Part shown: one piece after another, positions 23,814-36,700 of the stretch
How positions within the stretch are numbered: position 1 is the stretch's first letter
Layout of the letters: every line of letters begins with the position of its first letter
Assembly (NCBI GenBank): GCA_037693485.1
Contig: CM075346.1
Span: 48,716,001 to 48,780,000, forward strand
Direction of reading: 5' to 3'
Length of the DNA: 64,000 nucleotides
Source: Kitagawia praeruptora
Lineage: Eukaryota > Streptophyta > Magnoliopsida > Apiales > Apiaceae
Translations under genes and position numbers: made by a program
Notes under the pieces: model-generated
The model's input: the letters and a program-made list of their open reading frames with translations, nothing else
The model's database searches: none
Told to the model about the DNA's origin: nothing

Positions 23814-25605
23814 TGTTGTGCCCAAAATCACCATGGGCTAGATTTAAACCTATTAAGTCGTAGGTTCCAATCAACAAGTATTGTATGAGCCAAGAGACAA
23901 ATTATCTCCAGTACCACATATAAAAACCAAACGCGGAGAAATGAGCACTAGCTGAGAAGATAGTCAACATATTATGAGTATCAAGACGTTCCTGATGAAG
24001 TAGTAGCTGAGCAGATTATGAATGGACCAGGTTCCTCCCCGTAGAAGAGCCCGAGTCAGCCTAGCAGCAACAATGAGGACAGCAAGAAATACATGGGAAC
24101 CAAAGAAAGGCTCCCCAGACTAACAAATTTGTTATTTGTGTATGTACAGTTTCCTGTAGAGAGGTTCCTGAGAAATAGGTTCCGAGACGTAGGTTCCTGA
24201 GCATAGACAACAGAAAGATCTAGAAGCCAGCCAGAAAGAAACAGACTCATTATTGGAGAATACTCATAGGACGCAACTGATCCTAGATTACCTCTAATAG
24301 ACAGACATTTGATAGCCAAACAAAAAAGTAGCTTAGAAGATGAAGCAGCCTCTCGAGCAATCAAGTTATGATTTTCAAGGTTAACCTCGTGCCCTTTTTA
24401 GGATTCATCTAGTGCCCTATTGGTTTCGTTTTGTGCCCTCAACATAGGTTCACAAAATGCCCAACTATGTTCACTTCATGCCCTTATTTGGACTCACGTG
24501 GTTCCCTTGACAATCTTAAGATTTACCTTAACCCTTTTAAGGATTCATCTAGTGCCCTATTGGATTCGTTTTGTGCCCTTAACATAGGTTCACATAACGC
24601 CCAATTAGGTTCACTTTATGCCCTTATTTGGATTAACGTGGTTCCCTTGACATTCTTAAGGTTCACTCAGTGGCCAATTAGATTCGTTTTTTGCCCTTTT
24701 CAAAGGATTCACTCAGCGCCTAATTGGATTCACTTTGTTCCCTTATCATGATTCAAGAAAAAAGGTAAAGACATGCATGGTTCATTTAGAAGAAACATGG
24801 GAGCATTGAAGGGATTGGACCTTAAAATATCAGGCTATTTAGGTTCCTCTCGCATCCTATGACTTCGAAAGGATCCAATCCGTATGATTAATATGGGTTA
24901 TGATTGAGGTTCCTTAAGATCAATGGGGCCAAATAGCATGTGAAATGGATCGGACAGGTTTAGGTTCCCGAGAAACAGGTTCCTGTAGACAGGTTCCCGA
25001 GAGACAGCTTACTGCAGATAGCTTCCCGGGAGACAGGTTCCTGGGAGACAGCTTCCCGTACGAGAACAGATTTATGCTAGCAGATTCGTAGTATGATTAA
25101 GCCTCCAATTATTTAGGAGCAAGTTATGAACATTAACTCCTTATTGGAATGTATTCCTTGGGCGCAGATGATCCTTGAATACTTCTAATAGAAGTAGAAC
25201 TAGTAAAGACACTCATAGCCGAACTAGAACTTGATTTCTACTCGACTTAGGTCACCTATTCGTGGCTGAATCTGGAGAAAAGGAGGTCTCCACGAATTAG
25301 GAACCTAGAATATTGCTGCCTAACCAGACTTCTAGTCTAAAAAGAACTACGTGAACTTGATTCCTATATATACAAGGGTGCGTAGGCATCTTGAGAACAT
25401 GTTTTATAAGCCTCGCAATACACCTACGAGATTCTTGAGAACACACGACACAAGCCACAAGGGAACTCGCGAGATTCTTGTAAACGCTCTCGAGCTCAGT
25501 TCAACCCCCACAAAAAACCTCCATTCTCCATAGATTAGTTGATCGTCAGCCTTTACAACTCACCATAAACCTCTCAAAAGTTGTTACGAAATCCACTCAT
25601 CGACA
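23814..25605 (+). repeat. Right LTR of the Tat-like element
   Basis: Starts TGTTGTGCCC and ends ATCGACA, followed by the target duplication GAGAG (25606-25610). The first ~45 bp and the last ~740 bp match the left LTR. About 1 kb between them (23858-24864) is absent from the left LTR and includes a minisatellite block. A 15-bp tandem repeat lies at about 24953-25060. Confidence 0.8.
24388..24750 (+). repeat. Minisatellite with higher-order repeat in the right LTR
   Basis: Units such as GGATTCATCTAGTGCCCTA form a higher-order repeat of about 138 bp, seen at about 24402 and again at about 24540. The units are related to those at 22430-23095. Confidence 0.8.
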
Positions 25606-25610
25606 GAGAG

Positions 25611-26293
25611 TGATTCTCAATGCTTAGTGCTTACTGTGCAAGCTTTGAGTAGGAAAATATTGAATAATTTGGAGTTTGGTCATGATCTAAAGAGCTACCT
25701 GTGAACCTTAATGATAGGAAGGATTTCTCCATAATTTATGTTAAAAAGCAAGCTAACAAACAAAAGCCCTTATTCGTTCAGCCAGTATTCGTCTCCTGTA
25801 TTATTTTTATTGGAGACTTTTCATGTATGATTTTTTTAATGATTAATGGGATTTTTCTTTTATTTAAAAAAAATTAACATAAAAATGATTTTATCCAATA
25901 TTTTGATAATTAATAGTCTGTTCCTTAATACGATCAAATAAATAAGAATCGTTAGATGTTAAAATAAATAGAATAAATCTATTGAAATTCACATAAAAGA
26001 ATATTTTACATTGTAATATGTAAATTGAAAGTATATTTATATTAAAATACGAAAAAGTTCATGTTAATAACCTAAATTAATCAAATATAATTAGGTTACA
26101 TTGAATATCATAATTTAATGCAGGTTTCCAATATTAAATATGATTATTAATATAAAACTTCATTATTGTATTTTCTCTTAAGATTTTGGACGAGTTCATT
26201 TAAATAATAATTGTTAAACATCACTAAATTAAAGAAAATTTTGCCAGCGTTGGCATGGGTGGACTGTAAAACCATCCAAATATGATTTATAGA
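25611..26293. other. AT-rich flank of the first nest
   Basis: Continues the sequence that preceded 8094 before the Tat-like insertion. No gene or repeat boundary is recognised. Confidence 0.45.
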
Positions 26294-26809
26294 TGTGACA
26301 CCCCCAGATTTGGGTAAAGGAACTATTATGTCTTCACGTCTGGTTATCAGCTTATATGTATTTATTTTTGGTTGTGGTGCCCCGATCTTGTTCTTTGATC
26401 GGGAGGGCATCGTGGTTTGGTTCACCTGATCGGTTAGGACAGGTTGAACAGGTGTTTATGTTTCTTAAGTAGTTGGAATTGTAGTTGTTTTTTTTTTATG
26501 AAATTTGGTTGGTTCAAAATACAGGTGGATAGTCCGTATTACGAATACTTGATGCCAAAATTTTATAAAATTCCCCTGTATTAAAGTTCATTTATCTATC
26601 TAATCAATTTCATTAAATGAGAGCGACTTTAATTGATAAAAGTTATGTGTGCAGTAAGTTTTATATTTTTTTGAAAAAAAAAAAAAGAAGTTAAATCATG
26701 GTTTTATTATTTCCTAAAAAGGTGGTGTCATTTATATATTTATTCAAGTGTATTCGAGTATTTTTATTATAAAAGAATATATTTATTATTGGGTAGTCGG
26801 GGCGTTACA
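26294..26809 (+). mobile_element. Shortened, possibly chimeric Tekay-type LTR remnant
   Basis: Starts TGTGACACCCCCAGATTTGG and ends GTCGGGGCGTTACA. The middle (ATAGTCCG...CGAATAC...GATGCCAAAATTTT) resembles 18068-18105 of the 4.67-kb solo LTR. The left end looks like the same LTR terminus in inverted orientation. No matching target duplication is found, so it is probably a rearranged product. It truncates the SIRE fragment that begins at 26810. Confidence 0.5.
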
Positions 26810-28124
26810 GTATTTACCAGTAGAGGATCAGAGTCTGCTTCAACAGAGTCTGTCAGATCAGTTTCATCAGAGTTTACTTCAACAGAGATTAAATCTTCAT
26901 TTTCAAAGTGCAGTTGATCATGTTCATCTACATCTTCAAGTCCAGTTATTTTCTTGTCATCAAATGACACATGAATAGACTCCATAACAACCTTGGTTCT
27001 CAGATTATAAACTCTGAATGCCTTAGTTGATAGTGGATAGCCAACAAAAATTCCTTCATCAGCTTTTAATTCAAATTTTGTCAACTGTTCAGGATGAGTT
27101 TTTAGCACAAAGCACTTGCACCCAAAAATATGCAAATATTTCAGGTTTGGCTTCTTTTCCCTCACCATTTCATAAGGTGTTTTTCCATGCTTATTGATCA
27201 GAGTGGCATTCTGAGTAAAACAAGCAGTCTGAACAGCTTCTGCCCAGAAATAGGTTGGCAGCTTTGCTTCATCAAGCATAGTTCTGGCAGCTTCTATTAA
27301 GGTTCTGTTCTTTCTTTCAACTACACCATTTTGCTATGGTGTACCAGGTGCAGAAAACTCTTGCTTCACTCCTCTATTTTTGCAGAATTCTTCCACTGTT
27401 GTATTTCTGAATTCAGTTCCATTATCACTTCTAATAATCTTGACTTTGTGTTTTGATCCTTGGTCCAGAAGCTTTACATGTTCCATCAGAGTTAATGCAG
27501 TTTCATTCTTCTTTGCTAGAAAATATACCCATGTATATCTGGCATGTTCATCAACAATGACTAAAGCATATTTCTTTCTTCCAATAGACATCACATTTAC
27601 TGGTCCAAAAAGATCAACATGTAGAAGATGATAAGGATCAACAATTGAAGATTCAGTCTTGCTCTTGAAAGATGACTTCCTTTGTTTGGCCTTTTGACAG
27701 GAATCACATAGGCCATCAACATTTAATAATGATTTTGGGAGCCCTCTAACAAGATTCTTTCTAATCAGCTCATTAATGTTGTTCAGATTCAAATGTGAGA
27801 GTTTCTTATACCACTTCCAACTCTCTTCACTGGACATTCTTGTTGACAGACACACTGCTTTGCCATCAGAGTTTGTTGACAACTTTATTTCATAGATGTT
27901 ATTGTGCCTGTTTCCAACTAGAACAACCTTCTCTGTAGATTTGTTGATGATTTCACAGTATTCTGGCTGAAAATCTACATGATATCCTCTGTCACAGATT
28001 TGACTCACAGATAGCAGATCATGTTTGAGTCTTGGAACCAGAGCTACATTTGTGATGATGACACTTCCAAGATTGATATTGCCATATCCCAGAGTATGTC
28101 CTATGTTGCCATCTCCATAGGAAA
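26810..28124 (-). pseudogene. Second SIRE integrase-region fragment
   Basis: It is closely related to 35650-36960 and starts (minus strand) inside the pre-integrase region. Visible are the Zn-binding H/C block (KKLSHLN ... GLCDSCQKAKQRKSSF), the integrase core (HVDLFGPVNV, IRSDNGTEFRN) and the WAEAVQTACFTQN segment. A TAG at 27334-27336 interrupts the frame just after the APGTP motif. At the upstream edge, about 28124, it joins directly to the extra frame at 28101-31712. At 26810 it is cut by an LTR remnant. Confidence 0.8.
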
Positions 28125-31100
28125 CTCCTCAAGAAATCTAACCTCCTCAAGATCTGGAGTTGTTCTGAGATAGTCAATCAACAATCTTCTCTCAGCATTT
28201 TCAAGTTCAATCTGCATAGCTTCCTTGATCTCTCTTGACTCTGGATCATTCTCATCAGTTTGAAAGATAGCAGCTCTTAGATCATAGATTTTATTTCTCC
28301 TCATCTGATTACCCAGTCTAATGAATTTGACTTCCTCTGATTGAGAATTAAAATCAAGAACTGTAATCCCCAGACCAGTCTTTAATTTAGCAGTTCCTTT
28401 CTTCATCTCTACAAGATTTCCATTCCAATCTCTGTATTTAGGAACATACTTTTCAGTAGTCTTCGATCCTGTAATGACTTTGGCTCTCTGCATATATTCC
28501 CTTATAGAATTAGCAATAAGCTGTGTTTGTCGGTTTCTGACTCTGAATATATGCAGAACATACTGAAGTTCTTCAAATAACTTTAGCTTGATTGCTTCTT
28601 CATTCACTCTATACACTGATCCATCTGTCATAAAGTATAACAGAAATTGAATATCTAAGCTCCTTTGATGAACTAGTTGAAATGATTCCTACTTGTCTAG
28701 ATTTTCTTGAGTAATACCAGAACCAAGAGAGACAAGTGCAGAGGGATCTCTTGGACTATTACTTACTCTCAAATCTCTTCTTGAACCTAAGCCAGAAGTA
28801 TTCCTGCCTGGTGGCTTTCCTGAACAAGCAACATTATGTTGATACCCACCAGTCACTCCTGTTTGTGCTTGAACTGGAATCTTTGGCCTAGAAAACCCAG
28901 GTAAAGGTTTGCTTTGAGTCTGTACAACTTGTGTGGCAATAGAGGTTGTAACTATCATTTTACTTTTGCTCTCTTCACCCATTACCCCTTTTAGCTTCAA
29001 CTTAGCATCAAGAGAAGACTTTCTTACCAACTTTCCTTCTTCTTCTTCTTCTTGAATACCAAATAATTTCTCTTTGATTTCAATCCCTTTCATTGCAGGC
29101 TTTGAAGCTCTGACAGTCTTCTTTCCTTTCTTAGACTTTAGTGCTTTTAAATGCTCTTTTTGCAACAGCTTTTCTTCAGCTTGTATGTCCTCAAGTGTAG
29201 CCTCAGCATTTTCTTCACGAAAGATTTTAGCAGCCAACTCTTCATCTGTTTGTGGATTGTCAGTGAATGACAAATCCTTTTGCTTTGAAGTAGAAGTACT
29301 CTGAAGATTTGTATCTGCCACCACATTTTGCTTTGACCTTGTAGACCTTCCATGTCCATGTCTTGGATTTGCACTTTTTAATCCCTTATCAGCATTTGCA
29401 CCTTCTTCATCCAGATGATCCTTCTTAAACAGAGTTTGAGTTTGCTTACACTTAGTTTTAGCAAGTCTCTCCCCCTTTTTGACATCATCACCATCTGGAA
29501 TCAGAATTGAGGTGATTAACTCAAGAGAGTTTACAATAGAATCAACCTTCTCAGTCAGCAAAAGCTGATTATGTTCAACTTTGCTCAATCTGTCATTTAG
29601 ATTCTCTTGAGCTTTGGAGAATTGTTGAAAAAGCTTAGAATTAGCTCGTTGAGATTTCTCCTCATGAGTAGCAACCTCTGTTCGAAGATCAACAATGGCC
29701 TTCTGATTATCATCAAATCTGTGATTCAAGGACTTGATCTGAATCACTGTTCCTTGCAGACAAGTGAAAATATCAGGATTTGAAATCTTTGAAGAATGTG
29801 CCTTGAGAAAGGTAGCTGCTCTACTAGGAGGAAAAATACAATCTGACTTGTACCAATCTGCAGTTTACCTTGTCAAGTAATTATCATCAATTTCATTAGT
29901 GGAAGGTCCAGCAAAGTCTGGTTTTTCTCCTGTTTTCTGACCATCAGATTGAAATTGATTTTTATGAGCTTCTGTACTCCTTTCTTCAAAAGAATCACTG
30001 ACAGAAACATCAGTAGGTGCAACTAAAGCAATGTCCTCATTTTGAGCAGCAACTGGTTCTTGAACAACCTGTTTTCCTTTATCATCTAGAATATTCTCTG
30101 AAGAAATAACTTTCTCTGGTTGATCAATCTCCTCACCATGATCAGAAACATGATGTGCATCAGAGTTTAATTCTGTGTGTGATGCAACCTCAGTGTCTTC
30201 CAGGACAACAATAGGCCCATCTGCAACACCAGTATCAACAGAGTGTGTAACCTCCATGGGTATTGGAGTAGATGCTTCATTATCAAAAGAAAATGGAGTT
30301 TCATCAAACTCTTCCATTGTAGGCAATGCATCTCTAACATCTTCATGAGTTTGAACCTTAGCAAGTTCTGGTTCAGCAATCTTGAAACCTGATTCTTCTA
30401 TAGTAGATTCTATGATAACCTCTGTCTCACCAGTAGGAATATCATGAGAAAGTTTCTTTTGAGCCTCAACAACTTGCTCATCATCAGAATCTGTAATAAT
30501 CAGCCTCCTCCTCTTTGCTTGAGGCACTTCAATCAGTTCTTCTTCTTCACTAGAACTTTCCACAACTAGTGGTGATGAAGGCCTATTTGCCATTTTAATG
30601 ATTCTTCTGGAATAAACAGCTCTAGGAGATGTCTATTTAGCCTTGGAATGTTTTGTGTTGAGGGCAGTATGCTTCTTCCTTTTTGGTTTAGATGTTGGTT
30701 GAGGTTGAGTAGTAGTGACAGGATTGGTTGGCTCAGGGTTTGTTGGTTCAGGTTGTGTGTGTGGTGATGTAGTAGGTACAGTGTTTGTTGGTGTTTGCTC
30801 AGATGATGGTACAGGATGAGAGGGTATGGTTTCAGTATGGTCAGTGGCTAAAGGTTCAGGCATATTTTGTGTTTCTGGTTGTTGTGTTTGGTGTGGTTCA
30901 TGTTGTGGTGATTAGGAATCTTGTGGTTGGTTGAGAAAGTTCTGCAAGGCAAGTGGCAAAACAAAAGCAGGTAAATCTTTACCAACATCTTTATTAGTCA
31001 TATCAGAGAATATTCTCTTATTGACTCTAAAAGGTTGAATCACATCAGCTGCATCAACTTCTAACCCAGGTACACAGGCATTGAACAAAAGTTGACAAAA

Positions 31101-31712
31101 TCTAGCAAAATAAACTGTAGTAGACTCTGACAACTTATCACCTAAGTTCATTAGCACATATCGACCAAAATCAAAATTACTGCCATAGAGTAGAGAATAC
31201 CCAATTTGCAGACTATCCATTGGAATGGCATCCCAGTTGGTGACTTTCTTCTGGAATGTCCTGGTGATACAGTCAAAGAAAAAATTCCATTCCATTCTAA
31301 GATTCGGCCTTCTCACACTGCCCAGCTTTGCAAGAGATTCCATGTACCCAATCTCTGTTAACATTTCTCTCAAATTCTGTTCTGAAACAATAGCATACGA
31401 TGTGTGTGTGTCGAAGTCCAAGGTCTCTCGAACAGTTTGTGGAGTTATCACAAACTCTTGTTCATCATGAGTGAAGATGATAGACGGAGTTCCATTCTCT
31501 CCTCCATCTATATACCTTGAGTTTTGCCAGAAAGTGACAATCTGAGATGCAGATAGAGTAGCAGGTTCAACCAACGCTTGCCCAATCTCAGAGTCACGAA
31601 GAAAATTTTGCATAAGGTGAAACGCTTCAGGAGCACGGTCATTCTCAAGTAGAGCTGCAAAATTGTTAGGCACAAAACGAAGACCAAACGAAGTAAAAGG
31701 TTTTGTTGCCAT
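28101..31712 (-). pseudogene. Long extra (env-like) frame of the SIRE element with four stops
   Basis: One minus-strand frame runs from ATG at 31712 for about 1200 codons. Its only breaks are stops at 30912, 30633, 29865 and 28689; no frameshift is needed. The N-terminal ~265 residues (to 30912) form a folded-looking domain. A Pro/Thr-rich stretch follows (30863-30633), then an acidic Ser/Glu-rich region (30593-29865), then a heptad-like, Lys/Glu-rich region that could be coiled coil (29747-29480) and more charged sequence. SIRE elements carry such a frame after pol, historically called env-like; its function is unproven and I see no clear signal peptide or transmembrane segment here. The last codons run into the joined integrase fragment near 28124. 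Confidence 0.68.
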
Positions 31713-33736
31713 TAGATCAAGAAATAAGCAAAAAATCGACTGTGAAAGTGATATGTAAGAAAGGTGTTTGTGAAAATGTCAAAATGAAAAACAAAAGAGG
31801 GCTGTGTTTTTGGTAAAGTGAATATGAGTGGATGTGAAGTGATAGGAACAAAGAAAAATGATTTGAGTAGTAAAAAATAAAACTCAATCGTTTTTACATT
31901 GAAAACACGCAACCGTTCCTAGAATAGTGTGAAAGTGGTACATAATGATGAGTGAGTGGGTGAAAGTGGGACACGTGTCAAACATGCAGCGAATCACTTA
32001 ATCACGCACAGTAAAAGCCATTATTACTGCTGTCTTTCCTATTATCAAGACACTTTTCCACAAAATACACTCATTAACAGTTGTCAAACACTCTATTTAC
32101 TCCAAAATTTTCAAATTATCTTAATGAAAATTTACCTTAGTGTACGGAACACAATCCATCAGTGTTTGTCAAATTTTCAAACTTTATCCCTAAAACCCTT
32201 TCAGAAATGCACAGTCGTGAATATTTTGTGTGTGTATAGCAGAGGTTACCAAATCAATTTTTATAGCATTTAATATTTCATAAAATCGATAAATCAAATC
32301 AATAACCACTGAATGCACAAACTCTCATATTAAACACGGAGTATGTGATGAATGCTAAACTCTGTAGTTCCTTAAATACAGAAATCTGAATAACCCTATT
32401 CCCATTGATGTTCATGATTATCCAAGTAAGCACACAGTCATTATAGACAAAAAGATCAGGAGATAGACATCAAAGCATCATTCAGTAAGTTACATGTCAA
32501 GGATTTCCTCACAAACTCTCAAAGCACACAAGTGTTTAGTTGAGGTGTTTTCTCTCAAATTCAATCAGTAAAAGCAGATACTTCCATAGGCTTGAATTTC
32601 CACCAGATCTACACTACTTTGATTACATATATGCACAAATCAAAAGGACTTTATTCAGGGTTGTAATGTAGGAAGATTAAACAGGTGAGAAGAGATGTTT
32701 TTTTTTAAAAAAAAAATGAATTTCGGATTGAACAATTTAACAGACCAAATTGTTCAGTCACACTGTTAGTACATATTTGTACAAGATGATCAGTATATAT
32801 ACAACCCTTTTTTTTATATATATATACTGAGTAAACTTTTCTTTTCTTGTGAACACTCACCTGCTTGCATTGAATTTTCAAAAAAAAATATAACTGCTCT
32901 TAATACGTCAGAGTTTAAGAAAAATGAGCAGTTAATTAGGCTCAAAAGGGGTTTACTAAGGGTAGTATTTATGAACAGTGTTTGAAGAAAGATAGTAAAT
33001 CCTAGTGCCTTTATCATTTTCATGCACACACATATCATGTAGTCTCAAAATGGTTTAATACAAGTTCTAGAGCAACATACTCACTGATGAATATCACACA
33101 TCAATAAAATCTGATTGATATAAAATGTATCAATCACTTATTTGGCTCAAAATCTCACAGGGTGCAGACATGAATTGTTTCTCACGAAACTAAACAATGA
33201 CACATCTCAAGTTTTAAAATTTTCACAATTACAAACAAGGAATCATCAAGAACTATGTATGTCTTGGAAACAGAGTGTTACTAATCAGAGTTTAGATTTC
33301 ATCAATATCAGAAGTTATTCATGAGAGGCAATGCACACAGTATTCATAGACTCAGAGTTTAGGACCAAATAAACTAAGAGATGCTCTAAATATGAAACAA
33401 TATCATGCTGTGTTAACTTACTGCACAATTTCTGATTAGATCACAGTGACTCAGAAAGAATATTGATTTATTCACTGAGAATCATGCTTCATACATATTT
33501 CTTCATTGGTGTTTTCATTCAGACAAAAATCAATTCAGAATTCACAGAGTTTATCAAACATATTAACAGTGTATGACAGACAAACATGCTGACAGAGTTT
33601 AACAGTGTGAGAACAGAAACATGTGAACAGAGTCTGCATAACAGAGTTTAAACAACAAGGTTCACATAGCACTTAACAATTCACAGAAATATGAGCAACA
33701 CATTTTATAAGAAAATTTTGAGTCTAACCAACATGT
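31713..33736 (-). other. Spacer between pol and the extra frame of the SIRE element
   Basis: AT-rich and without a defensible gene. The words CAGAGTTT and CAGTGTTT recur many times (for example 33340-33660), and also appear in the LTR at 39740-39880. This suggests element-derived untranslated sequence. Confidence 0.5.
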
Positions 33737-36700
33737 TTAGTCAAAACCAGAGACCATTCCTAGTTCATTGACCAGCCTTGTAAATGCTGCTTCACTCAAA
33801 GGCTTGGTGAAGACATCTACAAGTTGTTGATCTGTAGGCACAAAGTGAAGCTCAATATTGCCTTCCTCTACATGCTCTCTGATAAAGTGATACCTTATGC
33901 TGATGTGCTTGGTCATTGAGTGTTGTACTGGATTACCTGTCATTGCAATAGCACTCTGGTTATCACAAAAAATAGGTATTTTGCTATACCTCAATCCATA
34001 ATCCAGCAATTGATTCTTCATCCATAGAATCTGTGCACAATAGCTACCAGCAGCAATATACTCTGCTTCAGCTGTAGATGTTGATATAGATTTCTGTTTC
34101 TTGCTGTACCAAGATACAAGTCTGTCACCAAGAAATTGACAACTTCCACTTGTGCTTTTTCTGTCAATCTTACAACCTGCAAAGTCTGCATCAGAGTAAC
34201 CAAGTAGCTTGAAATCTGATTCTCTTGGGTACCACAGCCCTAAAGTTACAGTGCCCTTGAGATACTTGAAAATCCTCTTCACAACTGTTAAATGTGGTTC
34301 CCTTGGATCTGCCTGAAACCTTGCACACAGACATGTTGCATACATGATATCAGGTCTACTTGCTATTAGATAGAGAAGAGAGCCAATCATTCCTCTGTAA
34401 CTTGTCATATCTACTGATGACCCTGTATTTTTGTCCAATTTTGTTGCAGTTGCCATGGGAGTTGTTGCAGATGAACAGTCAAGCATGCCAAATTTCTTGA
34501 GAAGATTTCTGGTATATTTTGCTTGATTGATAAAGATTCCATCATCTGTTTGCTTCACCTGTAAGCCTAGAAAATAACTTAGCTCTCCCATCATACTCAT
34601 TTGATATCTGGACTGCATGAGCTTGGCATACTTCTTACAGAGTTTATCATTAGTAGATCCAAAAATGATATCATCAACATATATCTGAACTAAAAGCAAG
34701 TCACTTCCAGATTTGAAATAAAACAGAGTTTTATCAGTTGTACCTCTGTTGAATCCACTTTCTAAAAGAAACTGAGCCAGGGTTTCATACCATGCTCTTG
34801 GTGCCTGCTTAAGTCCATAAAGAGCCTTGTCTAGCCTGTAGACATGGTCAGGATATTTTGGATCTACAAAACCAGGTGGTTGTTCAACAAACACTTCTTC
34901 TTCAAGTTTTCCATTTAGAAAAGCACTTTTCACATCCATTTGAAAAACCTTGAATTTCTTGTGAGAAGCATAAGCAAGAAACATCCTAATTGCCTCCAAT
35001 CTGGCAACTGGTGCAAAAGTCTCATCATAATCTATCCCCTCTTACTGTGAATAGCCTTTTGCCACAAGTCTTGCTTTGTTTCTTGTAACAACCCCTTCAC
35101 TATCAGTTTTGTTTCTGAAAACCCACTTAGTACCAACAATAGACCTGTTCTTTGGCCTTGGTACTAGTGTCCACACTTCATTTCTTTCAAATTCATTTAA
35201 CTCTTCTTGCATTGCTGTTATCCAGTCAGCATCTTTAAGAGCTTCTTCAACTTTCTTTGGTTCATTTTGTGACAAGAATGCATGAAACAGACATTCATTT
35301 GTTGTTGCACTTCTTGTCCTTACTCTTGCATCTGGGTCACCAATGATTAAATCAGGTATGTGAGATTTGGTCCATTTCCTAGCTGAAGGTAATTGACTTC
35401 TTTCAAAGTTGGATCCTCCCCCTTGATCCATGTTCTCCTGATTTTCTTGATATCTTTCTTCATTCTCTGAGGCTCCCCCTGAATGTGACTGCTCAGTGTG
35501 TGAACTGTCAGATTTTGGACTTTCAGAGTTTGAGTTACCAGAGTTTGATTCAGAATTTTCAGCTGAGTCATTATCAGAATTTGAGTTATCACTTTGATGA
35601 GTTTCTTCATGCTCCCCCTCAACTGGTTCTTCTCTTGTTTCTGGCTGAAAGGTCTCTTCAGTATTTACCAGTAGAGGTTCAGAGTTTGTCAGATCAGACT
35701 CATCAGAGTTTAATTCATCAGAGATTAAATCTTCATTTTCGAAGTGCAGTTGATCATGTTCATTTACATCTTCAAGTCCAGTTATTTTCTTGTCATCAAA
35801 AGACACATGAATAGATTCCATGATCACTCTAGTTCTCAGATTATAAACTCTGAATGCTTTAGTTGACAGTGGATAGCCAACAAAAATTCCTTCATCTCCT
35901 TCAAATCAAATTTGGTCAACTGTTCAGGATGAGTTTTCATCACAAAGCATTTGCACCCAAAAATATGAAAATATTTCAGGTTTGGCTTCTTTTCTCTCAC
36001 CATTTCATATGGTGTTTTTCCATGCTTATTTATCAGAGTGGCATTCTGAGTAAAACAAGCTGTTTGAACAGCTTCTGCCCAGAAATAGGTTGGTAATTTT
36101 GCTTCATCAAGCATAGTTCTGGCAGCTTCTATCAAAGTTCTGTTCTTCCTTTCAACTACACCATTTTGTTGTGGAGTACCAGGTGCAGAAAACTCTTGTT
36201 TAATTCCTTTGTTCTTGCAAAATTCTTCCATTGTTGAATTCCTGAATTCAGTTCCATTGTCACTTCTGATAATCTTCACTTGATTCTTTGACCCTTTGTC
36301 CAGTTGCATTATATGTTCTGCCAGTGTTAATGCAGTTTCATCCTTCTTTGCTAGAAAATACACCCATGTGTATTTGGTGTATTCATCAACAATGACTAGA
36401 GCATATTTCTTCTTTCCAAGAGACATAACATTCACTGGTCCAAACAGATCAACATGTAGAAGATGATAAGGATCAACAATTGAAGACTCAGATTTGCTTT
36501 TGAAAGAGGCTTTTCTCTGTTTGGCCTTTTGACAAGAATCACACAGACCTTCTGCATTCAACAAAGACTTTGGTAGTCCTATTACAAGATCATTCTTTAT
36601 TAGCTCATTGATGTTGTTCAGATTCAAATGAGAGAGTTTCTTGTGCCACTTCCAACTTTCTTCACTGGACATTCTTGTTGACAGACACACTGTTTTGCCA

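Larger units (their letters stand above)
8094..25605 (+). mobile_element. Tat-like Gypsy retrotransposon without pol, containing two nested insertions
   Basis: The two ends are related LTRs (8094-15189, itself interrupted, and 23814-25605), flanked by the same 5-bp duplication, GAGAG. Just inside the left LTR is a primer-binding site, TGGCGCTAGAAGGAGGGG, at 15191. A decayed Tat-type gag follows. No protease, reverse transcriptase or integrase is found between gag and the right LTR. Instead there is about 2.4 kb of non-coding sequence with a minisatellite, as is common in the 3' regions of Tat/Ogre elements. With the nested Copia (6.3 kb) and solo LTR (4.7 kb) removed, the element is about 6.5 kb. 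It must have relied on a full-length relative to move. Confidence 0.8.

Noticed and set aside
22430..24750. CRISPR-like array of repeats and spacers
   Set aside because: Repeats vary in length and sequence, spacers are not uniform, the genome is a plant's, and there are no cas genes. It is a minisatellite.
24431..24751. Plus-strand frame of 106 codons
   Set aside because: Translation of the LTR minisatellite, period-driven.
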